A stretch of DNA of 64,000 bases from Zychaea mexicana (GCF_025766255.1 NW_026516788.1:59364-123363); one strand, 5' to 3'. Shown: positions 36,268-47,991, counted from the first letter of the stretch. Translations and numbers: made by a program. The notes: generated by a model not told the origin, from the letters alone.

Positions 36268-39200
36268 TCACCATTTGCCATCACTGGAAGCAGAACGAAC
36301 ACGGGCAGTGATAGCTTCATCAATGATATCCAGACTACGTACACTTCGCCAGTCAGCCAATGTCGATACCATTGAAATGCGGTTCTTCCATTTATCCATG
36401 CTTGGCTTATGCTCGCTGTCTGCCGGACTGAGGAGGTTGTACTCGTCTTCTAGTTGTTGGTGGTGACGGTGCTCGTTCTCGAACCAATAATCCTGCTGTG
36501 GCAAGTTCAACACAGAGCCTCGTGGGTCCTGCTGATAACGCACCAAACCCGTTTCATTGTAGTTGGTGGCATGTCGTACAAGGATGACAGCGGCCAACTC
36601 CTTACAAAACTCTTGCAATACAATGTATGAGTTGACAAAGTTGGACAGCTTGGCAAACGGGTTGGTCATTGTCACTGGCGTGGCGTTTGCCCGTTGTGAT
36701 TGTTGGAAGAACATGGCTGACGGTGAGTTGGGTCCACTTGTTCCATTGGGTGTGCCTGGTTGCTGCTGCTGCTGCTGCTGCAAGTTGGTGGTGTTCAGTT
36801 CGGTCAGACCTTCACGACTTGGCTTACGGGGCGGTAGCACGCTTGTGGATTTGGAAGGTGACCCAGGACTGAGTGGCGAAGATGGAGAAGGGGAATTCTT
36901 GGAAAAGACAAGTTGCGACAGACTGGGATGGCGAGACAGCTTGCCTTGTTCACGGGGAGATCCCGCAGTCGGTGAGCGCGTAAAGGACGACGCCGAACGT
37001 TTGAGTTGAGGCTGTTGACCATGGCCTTGATGATGGTGACCGTTGCTCGCGTTGCCGTTGTTGGTACCGTGAAGAACACCGCGTTTCTTGGCAATCGAAA
37101 TTCGCGTCTCGAAATTGGGTACAAGCTGTGCACGCTTCAAGGCCTCGAAAGTCACTTGCTCCAACAACGAATACAGACTGCGTCTGTTGCCTTTTGCACT
37201 GGGAAGTGTCCAGACACCACCGTACAAGGCACCATCACCGCCAATACGGACGGCTCTCCACTCGCAAATGACACCATCGACCCGTTTATCAACGACACCA
37301 ACAATCTTTTGAAGGATACTTGTCACGAGTAAGTTCTGCTCCATAGACGACTCCATTAGCTTGAAGAACTGGTCAAAGATCCGGCTCATGAACAGGCCTT
37401 CAAAGTTGCCGCAGAGTTTGTGCGGTTCTTTACCGTTGTCAGGATCAAAGTTACGATGCATTGCAGCGTCTTTGGATGAGACAATCATACTCATAGGACG
37501 ACGTTGTGGACGTCCGCGGCGATGTTCTGCTTCGCGGGCATAGTCCTTTTTCGTTTTCGGTGGTGGGTACGGTGTTCGCCAGAAGTTTTTGGCGAGCAAA
37601 CCATACTGAAACCGTTCCCGTGCTTCATGAAAGTAGTCATCATAGCTATTGCCAGGCACAACAACGTTCTGAAGATTTTCGGCGGAAGTACTGCTACGGT
37701 GGCCATCCATATCGATGCTTGTCGAACTACGTGGGCCTGGCGATCGACCAGCGGACGCAAGTGACTCGGACTGGATGACGGATGACAGCGGCGGGGACTT
37801 CATCCGCTCAAGTTCGTCCTCAAGTGGTAGCAGTGACAGAATCCTATAAGTGAAGCGCAGGATGTTAGTGGATATGTTCTGTAATGAACATATCAGCATC
37901 ATTACCTTTCAACCAGCCAGCGCACTTTCTCTGTCTTCTTGTCTTTTTTGTTTGCTTCATCTGCTTCGGCGTCTTCTTCGCTCTTTTCTTCTTTAGCCTC
38001 TTCCTCTGTTTCGTCTGCATCTTTGGTCTTTTCGGCACTTTCATCAAAAGTTTTGGACCCCAGAGATGATGCATCTGCAGCATCCTTTTCCACCTCGTCG
38101 ACATAGTCGCCTTCGGGGGTGATATCGAGATAGTTACGAAGAATCAGGTTGTAAATAGCAAACTGGTTGTATGTTTCAAGAACAGTGTCAAACAGACGCA
38201 GCGTCGAGACCGACAGATCGTGATAGTCGGCGTCGATCCGGTTAATGAGCAGCACACGTAGCGTAAGGTCTTCGTCAATATCGTCGCTCATGGAGACCAC
38301 CTTATCCTTTTCTTTTTCCTCTTCATCCTCTTCGCTCTTTTCGTCTTCCTCATGATCGTCGTCGATAAGATCATGGCGTGGTAGTGAGCTGCGTGTTTCT
38401 GGTTCCAGATCCTTGCCTACGCCGCCTTCTTCGCCCAACAAGACAACTAGAAATGCATGGAGCAGCTTTTGATCTGTCAATGATCGGATCATTTCGGTTG
38501 TGTACGCTGTAGCAGCAGTAGCGAGCTCTGCTGATGGAGAGCTGAGGGCAGTGCATACGACTGGATGCCAAAAGGTAGTGGTTAGTTGAGCCATGAGAGC
38601 GGTCATCAATCGGCGGTCGGCCACACGAGCAACGTCGTTCAGGTATTCCCAAAAGCTATAGAACTCGTCGACAACAATGTCATTGTCGCGCACAGACTCT
38701 AGAGCACGGACAAAATTGACGTCAAACGGGCTTCGCTTTCTTCTCTTCTTTTTGAAGGTGTGATGTGTGTTCACTGTGATCATCAGGGAGTTGTTCGTGA
38801 TCATGACAGGGACGGAAAGAGAGATTCGACGGCGTGGAGGCCGTATGGGTACGACACGGCTGTTGTCAGATATCGTGAAGGCGCCGGTGTTTTTTGGAAG
38901 TTTGGCATAAAACAGAGCGAGCCGTTCAGCCTAGGCCAATTTTATTTTAGGCTTGTTTCCCCCTTCATCCAACAGCTCGGAAGCATCAACACAAACAGAA
39001 CTTACCATGACTTCGCACAATCCAGAATACTCAACAACGTAGCACACGTATTCCGGGTCTCCATCCAAGAGTCGCAATGCAAACAAGATGGCCTCGCGCG
39101 CAATTTCACCCGTTTCTCCAGGCATGTTCATGTAGTCGATCAAATATGTAAACATATCAAACCGTGGCTTAACCTGGAATGAGTAAACTACCCCTAATAT

Positions 39201-40211
39201 ATGCTATACGTTCGTCTCTCTCTCTCTCTGTGTCTCCCTCCGGTTGTTACGACCCGAATTGTAGCTTACCGTCAAAAACATATTCCATGCAATCTTCTCA
39301 TCCGTGCTTTCGCGACGCTTGTGGAACGTGCGCCCATCCTTGCTGCTTCGCCAAACGTTGTCGCCAAGCCCTCGACACCAGCCACGTTCAAAGAAAAGAT
39401 CCATGAGCGCTGCGTTGCTTCCTTTGAAATGCGAAAAGATACCGTGCATCAATTTAACAAGCTCCAACGACAGCTCCGAAATGGCCTGGATCCGCTCTTC
39501 AGGGCACGACTCGGGCTCCGTTGCCATTTGCTCGTAGTGGTGCGATATAAGACGATGGCATGAGTTGATAAGCTTTTGGAGCGGTACGTGGACTGCACGT
39601 TCAGGAAGGAGCTGGGCATGGACGTTGTTCACCAAGCTACAAAAGAACCGGAGGCAGTGAATCCGCATTCCGAAAGGAGTCTAGAGAGACGTTCTATTCC
39701 GTTACTAATCGTTTTCTCTTTTGCGCTTCTTCCTCTTCCTTCACTTCTTCGCAACCGCGCCTTACATCGACTCTGGCGAACTCGACCAGCTCTTCCAAAA
39801 CTCGTTTGTGCAAAAGATATTCCAAACACGGCCCTGTTTCCAGGCTATCGCTAGCCCGCTCATACTCAAGCTCTTCCGCCTGAATGAGCTTAACTATATT
39901 CTGCAAACACACCGGGATGGGTGTCAGATCAACTGCATCTTTTAAAGGATCTATTAATGAGTGCAACCATCACGTTAGTAAAGCATTATAATTCACTTCT
40001 ACGGAATGAGGTTCCGAGTATCTTTGTTTTCAACTGTTCTCTTTCCGGTCTGCGCTTGACGAAAGTTCCTCCATCGTTTTTTTCTCTTTTCCCCGCCCAA
40101 ATGCGTACCTGCCGCGGTTTCATAATACTTTTGAATACCAATCCAAGCTTCTGTCAGAAGCTCTAATTTGGACTTGTTGGTGTTTCTTGCCAAGAATTTT
40201 GACAGAAACAT
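36268..40211 (-). CDS. FTS-Hook-interacting protein (FHIP/RAI16-like family)
   Basis: Core of the FTS-Hook-FHIP complex that links early endosomes and other cargo to dynein (FhipA in Aspergillus). Exons in phase: 40211-40109, 39950-39745, 39680-39270, 39173-39006, 38930-37906 and 37843-36268, giving about 1,170 residues. The start MFLSKFLAR fits the family's short hydrophobic N-terminus. Family blocks: RVLEELVEFA, the helical-repeat segment RFDMFTYLIDYMN.PGETGEIAREAILFAL, ALFYAKLPKN, FWEYLNDVARVADRRLM, LRVLLINRIDADYHDLSVSTLRLFDTVL and YNLILRNYLDI. After an acidic Glu/Lys-rich insert comes a Ser/Pro-rich region with a Gln run (36764-36783), then LSNFVNSYIVLQEFCKELAAV. Two to three upstream segments (40251-40212, 40400-40330, 40530-40450) are also in-frame joinable and might extend the N-terminus. 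Confidence 0.85.
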
Positions 40212-40251
40212 CTCACTAACCGAAAGGTCGTCGTCGGGTGTGAGTCCCTGA

Positions 40252-41473
40252 AAGGAGAAGAGAGAAGTGGAAAGAGGTTAAGTGAGGGTGCCTAACCCCG
40301 CCCTATGTGTGTGCGTACCTTTGTGTGTCGATCCCCGCCCTTTCTTTTTGTGCACACTTCACACAGATCGGGACGAGCCAATGGTGCATCTGCTCTGATA
40401 ACTGTAAAACCTCAAAGAAAAATTTAGCTTGTGGTTTGAAATAAGCTCAAACTAAAATTCAGGGCCGTATTTTGACTCTTGGTCATCATATGCAAGCTTC
40501 TGGCATTTTTGGTGACAATCTGAGCTGTATGAGAGAAGTAGCATTGCTAAGTAACAATACATACCATTACCAGCAGGAAACCTCTTATTGGAATTAGTTG
40601 CTATTATGGGTATACGTGTCGACAAGTATGTTTTAGTGATTATCCATGATTAATTTACTGCGTGCCTGTATGACAGACGACTTTTACAAAGTGACCCACC
40701 AGACCGTTGCTTTTTACTGAGCAAGCTACTACCCAGATACTGTGTAAAGTATATCATAAGAAAGAATGTACATACATAACAGTGTTGGAAAGGGAGAGCA
40801 TTTAAAGAAGAATAATGATACTGTATATAGCGACAAGAATAACTATTGATATACCCGTCCCCCCATCCATCCGGACCATCGATGCTTACAAAGAATAATC
40901 TTCAGATATCTGTTCACATGATGATAAAAGGCTCAATCCCAAACTTGATCTCGTTCCAGTAAATATATTAAAGACAACCATCCCAACAACCATTATTTGG
41001 TCGATCGCTGCTTATCCAAGTGGTCAGCGGCATTGAGTAATAAGCCATATACAATCGTATATGTATAAAGGCTAATTCGATATGGCCATAGAGAAATAGA
41101 GCAAACCCACCTTTTCCGTTGTAACCTTTGTCGCCTAGATACTGTTGCCCAAGTGCTTTTGAGCGTAAAAACGTTTCGTTATCGGGTAGACTAATCGTTG
41201 CTTGTTGTTTCCGAATAAGATCTCGATGAATTCTGTTGATTCGTCGCCGTATCATACACTTAGGGAAAAAAGCCACGAAACAACCGTTTTATAAAATTAA
41301 CGTCCGGCCATAAACGTGACATTTTCACACAAGCACCACATTTATCAGCGTTTGAAATGCAATCCAGTTGCTCAGGCTATAATTTGCTTGCGAGATTATT
41401 AACCGAAAGGAGGAGGCAACCTCAAAAAAAATTGGTCAAGCTTCATCTTCACATAATAGCTGTGAGAATAAAA
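40252..41473. other. Intergenic/5' region upstream of FHIP; possible small exon
   Basis: Holds probable non-coding or N-terminal exons of the FHIP gene and a minus-strand frame at 41111-41255 that reads MIRRRINRIHRDLIRKQQAT ... LGQQYLGDKGYNGK. That frame is basic, open and ends in a GTGGGT donor. I could not find a convincing second exon, so it is only a candidate. No other signal. Confidence 0.35.
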
Positions 41474-42865
41474 CTAAAACTTCCGTATTATTTTACTGCT
41501 TGCTCCTTCTGGATAACTTAATCGTTGGGTTTGATCATTAGAGCCACTTCCCGAATAGTTTCCATCTTGAAATGAGGGGCATCCAGATATTGATTCAGCC
41601 GTTTGAGGTTGAAGACTGGTCGAACGCCGCCATCCTTCTTCGGGATGACAAACATTGAGCTGTAAAAGCCTGGTGTTTGACGGACTTCCGTGTTGGAAAC
41701 GGGTTCGATTGCTTGCTTGGACAATAAGTCTTGGATTGCCTGATCTATCAAAGGAGTCTGTTCCGGGCCAAAAGGCTGGATGGGCGTTGGTGTTGTTGTC
41801 GTTGGTGGTTGTGTGTGGAATTGAATTTTGTAGCCGTGTGCGATTGTGGTGTCGACGAATGAGTTGATTGAAATTTGAGTCCAATGTGTATAAAACTTGC
41901 TGAGCCGACCTCCGACTGGGTCGGATGTTGCTGTTGTACGAGCCGTTGTTGAGATTACTGACGAAAAGGGTTGGTGTGCTTCTTGTTGTTGTAGCTGCTG
42001 TTGTTGGCACGAAAGGTGTTGTTGTTGTTGTTGTTGTTGCGGCCGCTGTGGTTGCTGTTGTTGGTGTTGTTGTTGGTGTTGTTGCTGTTGTTGTTGAAAC
42101 CACCCTGCTGAGAGGGTGGACCTGATCGAAAAAACTGCTGGTCGGGAAAACTCGAGAAAGAACCAGAAGATTGAGAGTAGTCATTGGGAGCCCGACGACG
42201 TTGACGTTTATTGATAGTCGCTTCTCGAGTAGCCTTGCGTGCTGTAGTTTGTTGAATCAATGTGTGTTGGAACTCGTCAAGAGGGAGCGTGTAATTGACC
42301 TCGTTACCAGCTCTCAACGAAAAGGAAGGATTGATGGCACGAAGAGCGATATTGTTACGAGCGTGAGTCATAGAGGCACCGACATGCAATAAGAGCTTGC
42401 GGATATCACGAAGCATTGTACAATAGCGTTCCAAATTAGGGTTGTCCGCTTCAAAGGTGACCAATTCATGACTGAGAATGTCAAGAGGGCGGTAAACAGC
42501 TGACAATTGATATTGCAGTTGCTTCAATAGCGCTGACCTTTGTTCATTGCACGTTCCGCTGTGGGGATAGTAGCCGGAGCCTTGTAGTCCACGTGCGCCA
42601 TGGGAGGGTAGGACTCGATGATGGTTTTACGTTCTGAGTCAGAGAGTAGCGACGAAGTGTGCAATGGAACATCCAAATTCATCAATTCAGTAAGACCTTC
42701 AGAAGGAGACCAATCGTAATGGGGTCGAGTACCCATGGAGTGTAAGGGAAGGGTAGCAGTGTCATCCGCTGACTGCATAGGAGTAGTAGTAGCACCGTGG
42801 AGTTGTTCCTGTAGAGCAACAATTTGTTGTTGCATCATGTGTAATTGTTCTTCCAGGGGCGACAT
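41474..42865 (-). mobile_element. Decayed DIRS-type retroelement: gag-like region plus 5' part of reverse transcriptase
   Basis: Minus strand. A gag-like protein begins at 42865 (MSPLEEQLHMMQQQIVALQEQL, coiled coil) and continues in another frame from about 42527 (LSAVYRPLDILSHEL ...), ending in an Asn-rich, basic stretch. Further frames contain the DIRS pre-RT signature GGRLSKFYTHW followed by HGYKIQFHTQPP, then the start of the RT domain (DLLSKQAIEPV, FYSSMFVIPKKDGG, RPVFNLKRLNQYL, FKMETI). The RT stops after VALMIKPND, just before the catalytic YLDD-type region, so it is truncated. At least two frame breaks (near 42527 and between 41950 and 41760) show it is inactive. It carries no RNase H or tyrosine recombinase. 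Element ends were not found. Confidence 0.75.
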
Positions 42866-44160
42866 TGGGAAGTTGAAATTGAGAAAAATGGAAGGGATAG
42901 AATAGAGATGTGAGGAAGCTGGTAATGACCGAGCGAAAAAGAAGATTAATGTATATCAATTGGATTTATTGCCTTTATATATCTTTGAATTCGCTATGAA
43001 ATAAAGGTTCGAGAAGATTCTAGCATAATAACTTTTCCTATTTTGTTCTGACGGTCTCAAGAGATTCTTACGAGAAATTTCTTTCGACCTAGAACTTATC
43101 ACACTACCACTTTCGTTTAAAATCAGAATTATGTAATCACATTATGACTATGAAACGTTCTTCATTGTGTCGAGTAGACAAAAAAAAAATTAACAATTCT
43201 CGTGCTATTTGTCCTTGTCCTTCGTATGGATTGGGGAGGGAGGGAGCCTAATAAGTTCATGTTAAGTGCTTGATTCCTTTTTATCATCCGCCCTATCCAT
43301 CCTAAGCTATATCATTATGCTTACCCGCACTACGTCTCCAGCTGGTGCTGGTAATGTTGGTGCTGGTGGTCCTTTAAGCTGGTTGATGCGTTGTGTTGAA
43401 CGTAATTTCGATTTCGGCAAACTGTTGAGAAGGTTCCTCGGCCTGCACCGTGTTCAGGTGAGTCAGCAGACCGAGCCACAAAGATCCCGGGCAGCTGTGG
43501 TACTCTCTTAGACTGAGATTTCTCATTACATACAACATTAAGCTATGTAGAAGGAAACACATTGAAGATCATACTTACAGTCGCATCCGAGCTCTGAATT
43601 TTGCCCTAGACCCGCAAAATGCCAACGTGACAATATTTGAACGACACGATCTTCTGTATCGCGGTACTGGCGAGCATCGTGAGACAAAATCTTCAAAACA
43701 CTGTATGATAAGAGCAATAATAGTCCTGCTCTTAGAAACTATGAACACGTTGTTAAGACGTATGGTCACGGTGTAAAACAAAATAGTTTCTTTGTACCCA
43801 AGAAGCATCCAGATGTGGATATACGCATGCTCGCCATGTATATCCTGACGAGCAACAAATCTACAGTTCGTGCATATTAAGCGTCTGCACTGCCAAATGC
43901 AACGGTCGACGCCTTTTCCGGGTGCATCGTGCGCTGCTTTCCGCACGTTTTTCAAATGCGAGCATTTGTGTCGCTCGCGTGTTTTTTGCTACTGATCGTC
44001 AGTGTTTTGACATCCGGGACGTTCACTTCTTTATACGCTGCCAAAACTTCGCTTGGCGATCACCATGTTCGTTTCGACTGTTTACAAAACCAAAACGCTC
44101 GTACTTCTTGAAAGATTTATATACTGGTTAGTTAAGATAAGTAGAAAATGAAATATGTGT
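42866..44160. other. Mostly non-coding; weak gene fragment around 43317-43780
   Basis: On the plus strand an ATG exon (43317-43457, GNVGAGGPLSWLMRCVERNF ... ending CAG before GTGAGT) is followed, after a CTTACAG acceptor at 43580, by an open frame reading RIRALNFALDPQNANVTIFE and RHDLLYRGTGEHRE. The two do not join in phase, so this may be a decayed gene or contain a base error. The rest has no clear signal. Confidence 0.3.
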
Positions 44161-44462
44161 GAGCGGAAAGCAGGCAGAAAGAACTACGTGGAAATCGCAT
44201 AAGAACAAAAAAGTGTAGTTATGGAGCGGAAAGCACGGCAGAACGAACTACGTGGACATCGCATAACGACAAAAAAGTGTAGTTATGGAGCGGAAAGCAC
44301 GGCAGAACGAACTACGTAGACATCGCATAACGACAAAAAAGTGTAGTTATGGAGCGGAAAGCAGCGGTAGAACGAACTACATGGGTTCATCGCATAACAA
44401 CAAAAAAGTGTAGTTATGGAGCGGAAAGCAGTGGCAGAACGAACTACATGGGTTCATCGCAG
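44161..44462. repeat. 64-bp minisatellite, about five copies
   Basis: Tandem units begin with GAGCGGAAAGCA at 44161, 44224, 44288, 44352 and 44419, spacing 63-67 bases. Each unit contains GAACTACGTGGACATCGCAT followed by an A6 run and GTGTAGTTATG. Units 2 and 3 are nearly identical. Units 4 and 5 share a CATGGGTTCATCGC variant, so the array grew by local duplication. Confidence 0.9.
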
Positions 44463-45815
44463 CCTACTCGGGTTACAACGAGTGGGAACCAAAGCAGAAC
44501 AATGTGCTATGGGTCCATCAAGAACCCTTTGACAATAATCGTAAGCGATAATTAGGAAGAAAAAATCTGTTTTATACTAAAATAAATGCAAGCGTTAGTT
44601 TTAGCTTTGAATCCAGATGACATAACGACGATCCCTCCATCCTCTTTTTTTTTTAATGTAAAATTCAAGGAGACCATAACTTACACCTTCCCTTATCAAT
44701 ATGATGAACCGGCACCAATGCGAGAGAATGTTAATATACTATCAAAAAAAATATCAGAAAAAGATTTAAACAATATTACTCTATGATAAGAACTCTCTTA
44801 CCAGTTTGAATGTGTTGTTGTGTGGGTGAAAAGAGAAAGAAAAAACCCAATTTTGGTGGCGGTGCAATTTTCTCTCAAGTTGGGGAAATCGGATTGTGTG
44901 CTTGCATATTGTTGCTCCGTTAAAATTGCATCAATCATTTCCATGGCAACCGAAGAAGTTGATAAAGGTGGGGGAAACAAAGGAACTCATGTAGAAGAGC
45001 GCCTTTAACGCGTAATAAACTAAATTATATTTTTTACAAGTTATTCGCAATTACCTGCAAAACGAACAGGATCCTAGCATCGCTGATTTCGTTGACAAAA
45101 ATCTCGACTTCATCACTCAAAACACTCCTTTTAGGAAATCGGCTGACAGATTTTGGTCAGGAATAATACAGAAACAAGCACACCAATTGAACAAGGCTCT
45201 GGTAAGTACTTTTCTGTGACAGATCTGCCATATATTACCATAACAACATATTAAATCAATTAAAACACATAAGACCAAAAGCAGAGTCAGCTGGAGAAAA
45301 TTGTTCGGTAAGCTTTCGTGTATGGTTGGTCTTCTTTTGTTCTCGCATTCTAGTTATTATGCCAGTATTGATATAAAAGCTGTAACTATTGCTACTTCTT
45401 TTGAAACCATCAACAATATAATAATAACAACAATGCAATGTGTACAGCTTCCACGCCCAGCAATAACAACACGGCTATCTCGCCTATTGCACCTGTTCCT
45501 AGTTCCTCATCACCTTCGCATCCATTGTCATCCTTTTCCTTACCTACTCTAAAAGCAAGAATCTGCCAACAAGATAAGGATGCCTTACGTGAACGTTTTC
45601 GAAAGTTCATAGACGTGCATAAAAAAGACTTCTGGTTATTGGACTCCACAAAGGCACAAGCAGCAGAGGAAGGAACTGATCTTGTGTCCGTAGAGGAAAA
45701 AGTCATGGACTTTGCGCTGAAGTGCGATTTTTATCAGTAAGCAAAAAACATTATCTTTGATTTGAATTTGATAGTCAGTTGATAAATGATTTTTACTGGT
45801 CTTTTTTTAGCCCGT

Positions 45816-45820
45816 CTCAG
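45816..45820. repeat. Target-site duplication CTCAG, left copy
   Basis: CTCAG directly abuts the left end of the transposon (next bases AGGGTTAAGC). The same five bases stand at 48123-48127 after the right end. Removing one copy and the element restores an open exon. Confidence 0.85.
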
Positions 45821-45973
45821 AGGGTTAAGCACTATGCCTATAGTTGAGATTTTATAATAAATTATATATAAATTATTGAATTTTTTTAACTTCGGAGTTT
45901 TAAATTATGCATATTAAAAAAATTTATTTAAAAAAAATTGAATTTATTTTATTATATAAAAAGTATTATCATA

Positions 45974-46437
45974 ATGGTTTGTCTAAATGAATTTCTACCA
46001 CTCAATCACATTCAGCTATCTTTATGTTTACGTAATGAATTAGATACCTTTATACAATCTGAGTTTGATCATTTTATAGAACAAAATATAATTAAAAATA
46101 TAAAAAAAAAATTAATAAAAAAATAAAGGATTTATTTTCAACAGACTATTTTCTATATCTTTCTATAGATAATAGCTTCTGTACTCATAAGTTTAAAAGA
46201 GGAAAATATGAAGGTAAATTCTGTGGAAAAAAAATAACTAAAAAAGGTGATAAAAAGAAATTTGTTTGTAGGAAACATAACCGAAATCATATTCCTGAAA
46301 AAAGAAAAAAAATTGAAAATTTTATACAAAAGGTAGATGATCCTATCATAAAAAAGAAAAAAAAACAAAAAAGAAAATTAATAAAAATAACTATTGGAAA
46401 TCCTTTTTTCTTATATTTTAATAACATTTTACCTTAG
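45974..46437 (+). CDS. Transposon accessory gene: small Cys/His-motif protein (single-base frame break)
   Basis: Starts at ATG 45974 (MVCLNEFLPLNHIQLSLCLR), a helical acidic N-terminus of about 45 residues, then runs into a lysine-rich stretch at a 10-A homopolymer (46102-46111). A one-base shift there opens the rest (KDLFSTDYFLYLSIDNSF), followed by a zinc-knuckle-like pattern CTHKFKRGKYEGKFCGKK ... FVCRKH (C-x13-C-x14-C-x2-H) and a basic tail ending at TAG 46435-46437. The break is either a sequencing error in the homopolymer or a real inactivating indel. A DNA-binding or regulatory partner of the transposase is the likely role (inference). Confidence 0.55.
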
Positions 46438-46440
46438 ATT

Positions 46441-47991
46441 TTATAATTCTATATCAATGTTATGCTTTTCAATATATACTATCAGTAAATCTTTTTCATT
46501 AAATTTATCACTTGATAACCAACTATTATGTTTATGCCTGTAATTTTTCCATTTAATTGAAAACATATATGTATTATTTTCATATTTATGCCCAATAATC
46601 TGTTCGATTTCATATGACTCACTAGAACTTCCTATATTTCTTATAGATTGTATATTATTTTCTCTTTCTTTTCCTTTACCTTTTCTTCTTCGTTTCTTTT
46701 CATTGAATTTTGGTATATCATAATTACTACTATCTTCTTTATTTTTATCACTATAATCATCAACTTCTATTCGTTCATTATTTATATCTAAAGATAATAA
46801 ATTTTTTTGTAATTCTAACATTTCATCTTTTCTTTTTGCTTGTTCTATAGAATTACTAATAACAATATCTATTAATTTAGCTTCAAATGGAAATTCAAAA
46901 TTTTTAGTTTCCCATAATTTGTGATGAGGTTGTATATTTATATTGAATTTATCACTGAATTTTTGTATATTTTTTAGTAAACATGCTAAACGGAACTGTA
47001 GATTATAGAATTTAATATTATCTATTTTGGCAATTGAATTACTACTACTAAATCTATTAAATTTATTACCTATTTCTGAAAATTGATTTTCAACTTTTGA
47101 ATGAAAACTTCCAAAAACATCATTAAAATGTCTTTCATTAGCATTCAAATCAATATTAACTTCCTTTCTAATAGGATATATAAAATTACTATTATTGAAA
47201 TCAATACCTTTTTCACTGGATAATTCAATGAACTGGTTGATAAAAAGTGTATAACCACCATCCATTGCTAAAACATCATAATTATTTAATTTATTATATA
47301 ATTTCATATTTAAAAACATAGATCCATCAGAACTTTCTGCACACATATCAGATTTTGAAATATATAGTACCATATCATTTACATCACTAATAATTTGTGT
47401 TCTGAGACCATTTTTTTTAAATTTATACGAAAATAATTTTTCACGTTTTATATCTGTATTAATATAATTAATTCTACTATCATGACCATCAATTATTAAT
47501 GTTATATGTTTAAATAGTGATGGATTATGTTTATGAGCTGATAATACTCTTAATTTTATATTTGAAAACATATTTATTAATGATTCATTTATAATTTTAT
47601 TTATTCTTTTATAATTTTCTTCATCCATCCAAAATTTCTTATAATATTTATGAAAGCTACTTTGTGGAAGATATTTATTTATTTCTATTCTAGAAATACC
47701 TGAAACTAAATGATACAATAAAAATAATCCTTTTTCAATTTCAAAATATGGTCCCGGATATTCCTTATTCGTATAAATTACTGTCAAAAAGAAGAAAACT
47801 ACAATATATCCTAATTTATCTACTAATTCTTTTTTAATTTCATCTATTAATTTTATATGTTTTATTTCAGTTCTATGTTTATAATTATATTGTATGATAG
47901 GCCAGTTTTTATCCAAAAATCCCCAATTATTAATAACAATTTTATTTACTTCATTATTTATTTGTTCTTCAATATTATATTCTGATTCCAT
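46441..47991 (-). CDS. DDE transposase with C-terminal chromodomain
   Basis: Intact 516-residue frame with ATG at 47991 and TAA at 46441-46443. Probable catalytic triad: Asp168 in LIIDGHDSRIN, Asp244 in VLAMDGGYTLF, and Glu301 in FHSKVENQFSEIG, with the RKE...ERHFNDVFGSFHSK segment before it, as in DDE_Tnp_4 (HARBI1/IS5-like) enzymes. A helical N-terminal part (residues 40-140) may bind DNA. A basic patch KKRRRKGKGK (432-441) suits a nuclear signal. Residues 460-513 form a chromodomain: YEIEQIIGHKYENNTYMF then IKWKNYRHKHNSWL, including the WKNY aromatic element. Chromodomains bind methylated histone tails and could target insertion. Codon use is extremely AT-biased against neighbouring genes, suggesting foreign origin. 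Domain calls are from motif reading. Confidence 0.85.
   Translation of the reverse strand: MESEYNIEEQINNEVNKIVINNWGFLDKNWPIIQYNYKHRTEIKHIKLIDEIKKELVDKLGYIVVFFFLTVIYTNKEYPGPYFEIEKGLFLLYHLVSGISRIEINKYLPQSSFHKYYKKFWMDEENYKRINKIINESLINMFSNIKLRVLSAHKHNPSLFKHITLIIDGHDSRINYINTDIKREKLFSYKFKKNGLRTQIISDVNDMVLYISKSDMCAESSDGSMFLNMKLYNKLNNYDVLAMDGGYTLFINQFIELSSEKGIDFNNSNFIYPIRKEVNIDLNANERHFNDVFGSFHSKVENQFSEIGNKFNRFSSSNSIAKIDNIKFYNLQFRLACLLKNIQKFSDKFNINIQPHHKLWETKNFEFPFEAKLIDIVISNSIEQAKRKDEMLELQKNLLSLDINNERIEVDDYSDKNKEDSSNYDIPKFNEKKRRRKGKGKERENNIQSIRNIGSSSESYEIEQIIGHKYENNTYMFSIKWKNYRHKHNSWLSSDKFNEKDLLIVYIEKHNIDIEL

Noticed and set aside
36563..37009. Plus-strand 148-codon frame
   Set aside because: Antisense to the low-complexity C-terminal exon of FHIP; the minus strand carries the family motifs.
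41897..42125. Plus-strand Cys/Val-rich frames (CCCC, VVVV runs)
   Set aside because: Antisense of the Asn-rich region of the DIRS gag-like protein.
43575..43955. Minus-strand 126-codon frame
   Set aside because: No start context or domain; the plus strand at 43580-43700 looks more protein-like, and neither is convincing.
44586..44786. Plus-strand 66-codon frame with ATG (MQALVLALNPDDITTIPPSS)
   Set aside because: Open and somewhat protein-like but in AT-rich DNA between a minisatellite and a gene, without promoter, splice or family support.
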